64,000 nucleotides of DNA from Anthonomus grandis grandis (taxonomy: Eukaryota; Arthropoda; Insecta; Coleoptera; Curculionidae), in contig NC_065551.1 of assembly GCF_022605725.1 (NCBI RefSeq), forward strand, positions 19,778,001-19,842,000, in the 5' to 3' direction. The translations under genes and the position numbers were made by a program. Positions 57,561 through 64,000 of this stretch are shown piece after piece. Every line of letters starts with the position of its first letter. The first letter of the stretch is position 1. Below the pieces are notes generated by a model that did no database searches, was not told the DNA's origin, and saw only the letters and a list, made by a program, of their open reading frames with translations.

Positions 57561-58933
57561 ATTTAGTATATATTTTATATAAAAGATTTACTTATTTTAA
57601 GGTCATGCAGGCCAAGGCAAACCGATTAATTAAAATTTAAATTATTCCGTACCCCTGGCTATAAAGTCGTTTAAGCTGGCCCTTTTTGTCATAAGTAGCG
57701 AGTGCGTGAAATCTTTAAAGGAAGCTCTTATTATTGAAGAACACAAAAAGATAGACAGCTCTGGAATATAATGGATTTTGTATTTTCAATGGGGATTAAA
57801 TAAAGGACAAGCAAGGAGCGACTGGTAGAGGTATTATGTGATGATTACATTAAGACGGATGATGAACATTTTGCATGGAAAAAGTGCTTTGAATTTTTTT
57901 TTTAAATCAGTTACTTTCCTGTATTATACTAGGCGTATATGTAGAATGAATAATAAATTTAAATAATTTAATTAATCAAAATTTACTAAAAAGGTAAAGT
58001 TTAGTCTTATATTAAATATGCTTTTCCAAAATGACTAACTTAGTTTAAATGTGTTTATAGATTTATATTTCAAATTTTTCCAGCTGTCTTAATGTTAATC
58101 AAGGACTTAAGGTTCAACTCAAAACTTAAAAAAGAATATTCCTATATTTGTTTAGTAATAATCATTTTATGATTATATATTTAAAAAAAAAGGATTTCAA
58201 AACATTTAAAAAATCAATTTTTTAAACAAGTTTTTGGTGAATCCTAACTTTTTCTGCCTTCGTCTTATTCACTATGATAAAAAAATACCAAATTTAAAAA
58301 AATGCATTTCAATTGCAACTTTTTATAAAAATTAAACAAAAAAATTTTATTGGTCATACAAAGCTTTTCAGTAGTTTCAGCGCTTTTTTTTCGTTTTTCT
58401 CCTACTTCTTTAGTTTTAGTTTTACTTTAGTTTAACTCTCAAAAGATAACTTTGTTAAAAAATAATCAAAATATAAAAAAGTAAATTTCGAACGCAGCTT
58501 TTCATTAGGAATTTATAATTTAAAATTTATTTTTGGCTTTCCTGAAAAATAAATGCTTTTATGTTTTTTATTTGTTCAATAAATCAGTTCAGTCAGCTTG
58601 CAAAAAATCTAAAATTTTAAAATTTCCCATATTTTTTGTAAAAATTGTTCATTTTTGATAAAATTTAAATTCATAATAAATTGATTTTTTTGAGGACAAA
58701 ATCAGAATGAGCTTTAATTGTTTCGTAGTTCTTTAATTAAAATTGTTGGTTTTCTAGGTATACGAAATTGGTTAAGAGGCAGTATCACTTTTCAATAGAT
58801 TGTGTTTTTAATTTTAGTGACCTTAAAATTTTAGGAGGAGAGAAAAGTTATATAAAACAATGAATAGGTAAAATAATACACATTACTAACAATATCAATT
58901 CGAGAACTGACGCTGATGAACTCAAGTAATATA
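57561..58933. other. AT-rich noncoding stretch
   Basis: No coding frame, terminus or repeat that I can support. Confidence 0.4.
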
Positions 58934-59539
58934 TACAGGTTGGGGAACCGACTCATATGCGTAAAGTGGTGCCTAAAAGCAAAATATGGCAACGCGCATG
59001 TACGCTTTTTATTCGATCAGCTATTCACTTATTACGCTGTTGTTTTTCAATAAAGGAAACTATTTTAGTTCTCAACTTTATTGGGGCTAACTGTATTACT
59101 TGTAATAAAATTTCGCAAAATATTATGTGAAAGTTAAGGCATTTTTGCAATATTTTTCTATGTACCAGCCTACAAAATTGTATTCTCAAGGAATAAGAAG
59201 ATTTTTTTGCAATTGGTATTTCCATATGGTAACGTTTTCCATTAGCAATAAATGTTTAAAAATTGTAAGCTATAAAATTTTTAAACATGACATTGAGAAT
59301 TGACATTGATAAGCGTTGATTTTAAACAATTGTTGTTATGGTGTCATGTACAAAAGGTAAAAATAAATGCAGCAGATGCTATTTAGGTAATTAATGTTTT
59401 TTATAAATTTTAACGCGTCTTAGGGCCGTAGTAGCGTAGTGACGCATTTCCGAACATGGGTTCCTATACTCAAATGGATTCTTCTGTTGCACTGAACAAC
59501 CCTCAGAAGTTTGATCCCATAGTTCTGAAACACCCTGTA
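58934..59539. mobile_element. MITE-like element with CAGG termini
   Basis: TA then CAGGTTGGGGAACCGACTC at 58936 opposes CAGGGTGTTTCAGAACTATG, read inward from 59537, with TA outside. The arms agree only partly, but the terminal bases, the TA borders and the absence of coding sequence fit a decayed non-autonomous Tc1/mariner-type element of about 600 bp. Confidence 0.45.
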
Positions 59540-60035
59540 TTATGGCACGCATCTTAAGAAATGGTTAAATCTTCTAAACATTATTTCCACGTACAAAAGG
59601 GGTGGTCCAATAGCGCCCCAACAAGAAATATAAATTTAAATATTTTGTATACAAATTTTAAAATGGCATATTTTTGGGCTCAAAAATGCGAAATTTTGCC
59701 CTAAATTTAACTACCAATATCTATAAAAGTAAAAAATGAAGTTTATAAATAATAGAACGCAATACAAGTTAATATTTTACTTATATTCGTTTATTTGAAA
59801 AAAATTGTAAAATAACAATCATAAACCGTATAAAATAATTGTATTTCCTATTTAACTTCTCCTAACCTATACACCAGGCTTTATAAATGAAAGAAGTAAT
59901 TAAACACATTTTAAGTCCAAATTTAGAGACAAAAATTATAATTTTTCCAATAATCCTATACTTAAAATTCTCTTTTTCTTTTCCAAAAAAAATTCTTCAT
60001 ACCGTTTAATCAAAAGAACAGTTGGATCTATTATA
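59540..60035. other. AT-rich noncoding stretch
   Basis: Nothing recognised. Confidence 0.4.
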
Positions 60036-60300
60036 ATCGAGTACAAGGAAGTGTCTAGCGCTCCGGAGCCGCCGCATAGTCGGAAATAAAAGTCAACGGA
60101 GCCCACCGGCCAGGCGTCGATACTCCAATTTGTTCGCGTGTTCCGGATTTTACTAATTCCGTTAATTAGCCATAAATGGTGGAATCAGTTTATGTGGAGT
60201 TCTGGGTTAATTTATTAATGGCGACACCCGTATTATTATTTCCAAAGGGCGTCTAGCAATAAATACTGTTAAATCCGGCCTAAATTTTCATAATTAAATT
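60036..60300. other. Complex patch, candidate conserved noncoding element
   Basis: This is the most conspicuous GC-rich island in the right half: AGCGCTCCGGAGCCGCCGC near 60058 and GAGCCCACCGGCCAGGCGTC near 60099. It is followed by TAAT-rich homeodomain-type words (GTTAATTAGCCATAAATGG near 60162, TTTATTAATGGCGACACC near 60211). No frame looks coding. The mix of a GC block and Hox-like words resembles a developmental enhancer; that is inference. Confidence 0.35.
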
Positions 60301-60584
60301 CATTAAATAAAATGAATTTAAGTGCCTTAAATTTATAATCAATGAACTCTTAAGTTTTATTACAAGTCTCCATATTTTATCAAACTCCAAATTTTAGAGA
60401 AGCAACGAACTTGAAACGAAAAAATGCTGTTCCCAGGGACAGTTGTTGACCTGGACAAATCAATTTCCAAGAAAATTAAAAACGTTATACGTCATGATTA
60501 ACGGAAAAAAAAATCATTTAAAATTTAGGTATTTTTTTCTTCTTTTTATTTTTGGACATATTTGGATACACGATTAGCATTGTC
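60301..60584. other. AT-rich noncoding stretch
   Basis: Nothing recognised. Confidence 0.4.
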
Positions 60585-62400
60585 ACTTCAAATTCAAATT
60601 TAAAATAAGTTTATTTACAATAAATAAACCATTATGATAAATAGGACGATGCCTCGATTATGAAACCGTTAGCACAGGTGCAAACCTGTATAGCAAGGCC
60701 CTTTTTTTAAAAAAGAATAATAAATAAAATCAAACAATAATAATAACTATTAATCTGGCCAATATAACTACTTTTCTTAATACAAATTTATTTTTTTGTT
60801 TTTTTTTAGCAGTAAAAGAAATACCAGAGGAAGGTCGGTAGAGGCGTAAGGGGTGCAAAGGAAAACGTGACATGTAATAAATGCTACTTGTAAAGAAATT
60901 TTAGATGGAGGCGAGCGGATAGGCAATTTATTCCAAAGTTGAGAGGCTACAAAAACAAAAGATTTTTGAAAATTTGTGCTTCTATGCTGTGGGACTCTAA
61001 ATAAATTTATAAATCTACTGTTATACATATAACGATGATTGATGATAAAAATTATTTCCTAAATATAGAGGCCCTCCAATTTTTAAAATGTTATAAATAA
61101 AGGTGCACATATTGCATTTTCTACGATTTTTTATATTCAAAATAAAATTGTTATTTAAATTGGGAGTAATATTATTTCTTAATGGTATTTTAAAAGCAAA
61201 ACGCATACAGCAGTTTTGGAGTATTTGTACTAAGGAGTTGTTTCAGTCAAGGAATCAAAATACAAAACATCACAGTAATCGAGCAAAGACAGAACTAGTA
61301 AATTACATAAATAATATTAAATATTAGATGGTAAATAATTTTTTAGACTATATAGTTTTTTTTAGGTGAATATATACAATTTTAAGTTTATTTTTGATAT
61401 AAATTTAAAATGTAATACCACTGTTAAAATACACGACCAGATTTTTGACCTCATTGACTACTGGTAGATAAACATTTCGAATCTATGCATGAAAATTGGA
61501 AGAAATCTCAAAAGCACTTTTGCCACAACCCAATATTATTGTATAAAATTTGGAAGCATTTAATTTTAAGTTGTGATCCTGTGAAAAAAAATCATTACTT
61601 TTTAAAGCCTGATGAAACTGAAATTGATCTATAGAAAGATTTTTGCGTGAAAACGAAATATATAGTTGGGATTGCAATATTGCAATATTTGCAATATTGC
61701 TATAATGTTGAGTGTTTTACATAAGATATCATGTAAGCAACATATAAATAAAAGAGCAATGGGCACAAAATGTGACATTGCGGGACACTTGATTTTTCAG
61801 TGCAAAATTCCCTAATAAGACCCTTTCTAAAACCTGCCTGGCATTCAGGTATTAAAGAATGTGATTTAATATATGCCCAAATTTGTTCATGAATAACTTT
61901 TTTCAAGATTTTGGATACTAACGGTAGTATATTTAAGGGCCTAAGGTCTTTGAATTCCTTTGGATTACTGATCTTAGGTAAGGGTTTTATAATTACCTTT
62001 TGCCAGATTGTAGGATAAAAATTTTGTAAAATGCAACTGTTCGTAATATTAAGTAATGGCTTTAAACAAAAAGGCATACAGAGCTGTAAATCTTTTAAGG
62101 AAAAAAATACCAATTGCATTAGAGTGAATGGTTTTTACAATTTTAGTAATTTTAGATCCATTAAAGTAAATTTTAATTCAGATTTGATATCATATTTATG
62201 TGATTTATAAAATTGTATTTTCTCATTGGATGTTCTATTAGCTGTATTACTCAAATTGGTAAAATAGTTATTAATAGCCGTTAAATCAGAAAATGTATCA
62301 GGAAGATCAGAATCCTTGTTATGGCCGAGATTTAATTTCTTTGCCGTGTTTTTGAGACATTAAATTAAAGTATGTAATTTTTTTCCTATCAATGGCTTAT
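60585..62400 (-). mobile_element. LINE with internal deletion, linker to 3' end
   Basis: Minus-strand reading starts in the linker (AINNYFTNLSNTANRTSNEK near 62220-62280). It enters the reverse transcriptase at 62119 with FYPTIWQKVIIKPLPKISNP, KDLRPLNILPLVSKILKKVI and LIPECQAGFRKG. It then jumps to SVPQCHILCPLLFYLYVAYM, a degraded GVPQGS box, so the segment between is deleted. SQDHNLKLNASKFYTIILG (61483-61677) is the post-YADD block; the YADD itself is not found. The end reads IPLRNNITPNL and then RSTNFQKSFVFVASQLWNKL near 60905-60975. The 3' untranslated end finishes in an AATTTG-type tail near 60590-60605. CR1/Jockey-like; inactive. Confidence 0.82.
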
Positions 62401-62700
62401 TCTGGGTAATTCCTTATTTAGAAGAGGGAAGTGGCTGTGTGGCTGCTTGTTTAGAAACCACAATAAAATGTAAACAAAAAACAAAGAAGACCAACGTTCT
62501 CCCCTTTTTAAATATTGTGTGTATTTATAAATATTTTACATATCCACAATAATATAACAAGTAATATAGCAGAATTAGTGTATTAGGGGAAAATCTAAAT
62601 TCGGAATCAACTATTTGCGTGTCTTTAGGAAGTTATAGCTGAGTACTGGTTACTTGTTACTGCCTTTAAATGAAAGTTTTTGGTTAAAAATTACTTTCTA
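62401..62700. other. Unassigned AT-rich sequence
   Basis: Between two minus-strand LINE remnants; may belong to either, but no motif is clear. Confidence 0.35.
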
Positions 62701-63530
62701 AGACACTGCAATGGGATGCCATCTTTGCATGAGCTAGACTCAAGTTCAATCACGTTCAAATCCTGTATAAAAGCATAAAGTTACCTTTGTCAACATTCAA
62801 AGATAAATGGTTATTGTGTGCTCATTATACAAATATATCAAGATTTGACTCTAAAGATATAACATCTTCCTCTGATTATATTAATTTAAAAATTTTTAGG
62901 CCATTGCAAGTAGAGGGTAAGGTGTTAGTTTAAACAATAAAGGCAACCCTGAGGTACTCCAGATTTGAACTCTATATTTTTTTAACAAAATTGTCCAATT
63001 TTGATCCTTTGCATGTTACCAGTCAGAAACATTTTCAGTCATGTTAACAGGTTTTCAGAGAGTCCAACAGATTTCAATTTGGCAATAAAAAGTCTGTGGT
63101 GAACTATCAAATATGTTAGAGAAAGTTTGAGCTTTAACGATAAAAAAATATAATATGCCAAAGCCCTAACACTTCATAGAAATGTTCAGTGGCTTGATGT
63201 ATGTTTAGGTTTCCCAGAGCAGGGTCTAAATTTTATGTATAATTTTAATAATATCAAATGTGTTCCCACTATAGTACACTTCTGAGCTTAACTGACAATT
63301 AGCACTGATAATGGCTCATACGCCGAAAGCGCTCTGCTAGGCTTTTAATATAAAATTGCTCTGAATACATCTGGTTCGATTAATTTGTAATTCCTTATTT
63401 GTCTGTAATATTGCAAGCGGGCGTCAGTTCTTTGTTTAAAATATTTACGGTGGGCTATCCCTTTTCTTCATGAGCAATTTGATATTATTGGTAATCCACG
63501 GCGTAAAAGGTTTATCGCGTATATTTCTAA
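62701..63530 (-). mobile_element. LINE remnant, linker to reverse transcriptase palm
   Basis: On the minus strand KPFTPWITNNIKLLMKKRDS near 63455-63515 is the K-P-W-I-T linker motif of Jockey/CR1-type elements. Further along, FIAKLKSVGLSENLLTWLKM near 63030-63090 and EFKSGVPQG near 62950-62975 are reverse transcriptase blocks. The catalytic box is not recognisable and many stops intervene. Its orientation and type match the neighbour at 60.6-62.4 kb, but the overlapping domain content shows a separate copy. Confidence 0.65.
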
Positions 63531-63534
63531 TAAA

Positions 63535-63860
63535 GTCACTTGCGTGTCAAGTAAAAACTATGGCACCAATATTAAGTTTTGTAAATAAAACACCCTATTT
63601 ATTAAGACGTTTTACAATTCTATGATATATTCTGAATACTTTTTGTATAGCAAACTATATGCCTGAAGTCAATGGTTTGTCAAATATAATGTGAGAGACT
63701 AACGAAACATATAAAATTAAAACATAAAAATTTATTTTATATTTATTGCAACTAATATTTAATTTGTTGTTTATTTGATTCAAAGCGTCCTTTACAATGA
63801 AAACTTTGGTTACAGGGTATCTCAAGTAGAAACTATGACGCCAACTTTAATTTTTTATGT
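63535..63860 (+). repeat. Direct repeat with MITE-like terminus
   Basis: TCAAGTAAAAACTATGGCAC near 63547 recurs as TCAAGTAGAAACTATGACGC near 63822, each followed by CAA-TTTAA-TTTT. The second copy is preceded by TACAGGGTATC, a transposon-like end. This looks like two head-to-tail pieces of a CAGGGT-type MITE family next to the LINE. Confidence 0.5.
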
Positions 63861-64000
63861 ATTTTCTTAGAAAGTAAGTGGATCTTATTGTTTTCAAACA
63901 GTTTCCAAATTTAGAACCTACTGGATAATGGTTTTTTATGTAATTGTGAGTATAATTGTGATATTAGTTGTCATTTAACCTTTAATTTTTTAATAAAATG
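63861..64000. other. AT-rich sequence to the window end
   Basis: Nothing recognised. Confidence 0.35.

Overview
The window reads as AT-rich, gene-poor nuclear DNA from an insect. The transposon families suggest a beetle or a close relative, but that is inference: there is no host gene, rRNA or other marker to fix the species. I found no convincing single-copy host protein gene, tRNA, rRNA or CRISPR array. Every coding region I could identify belongs to a transposable element, and every one is broken. The stretch could be intergenic or a large intron; the sequence alone does not decide.

Layout from left to right. Positions 0.8-4.9 kb hold a decayed non-LTR retrotransposon (LINE) split by a young mariner-like element with 318-bp inverted repeats. 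5.7-6.9 kb is a pogo/Tigger transposase relic on the minus strand, followed by LINE fragments at 6.9-8.3 and 9.2-10.1 kb. 10.9-11.8 kb is a deleted mariner-like element, 13.3-13.75 kb a MITE, and 14.6-15.3 kb a second pogo relic. 16.6-19.1 kb is an almost complete piggyBac element with TTAA target sites. 20.5-24.5 kb is an ancient degenerate tandem array, itself hit by a 5'-truncated LINE. 26.6-34.5 kb is the densest nest: a LINE interrupted by a nearly intact 2.76-kb pogo/Tigger-like element, then an RNase H fragment, a Tc1 relic, and a LINE split by a minus-strand LINE with 9-bp target duplications. 39.7-44.3 kb and 46.1-51.5 kb are two separate old tandem segmental duplications; in each pair the second copy carries a transposon (mariner-like or LINE). 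52.9-54.9 kb is another mariner-like element, 55.8-56.6 kb a pyrimidine-rich repeat, 58.9-59.5 kb a MITE-like element, and 60.6-63.5 kb two minus-strand LINE remnants.

Between these lie short patches of higher GC and higher complexity without convincing coding content (1-330, 12.65-12.86, 25.2-26.1, 36.7-37.4, 44.3-44.65, 45.6-46.1, 51.8-52.5, 57.0-57.6, 60.0-60.3 kb). They stand out from the AT-rich background and are the best candidates for host regulatory DNA.

The genes do not form a pathway. What the window records is a sequence of insertions into insertions, plus local tandem duplication. I did not find an undescribed functional system. The observations most worth a second look are the nested inverted repeats of the 2.9-kb element, the repeated quasi-palindrome in the piggyBac element, the hairpin-rich ends of the Tigger-like element, the tandem duplications with an unusually conserved core, and the conserved-looking noncoding patches.
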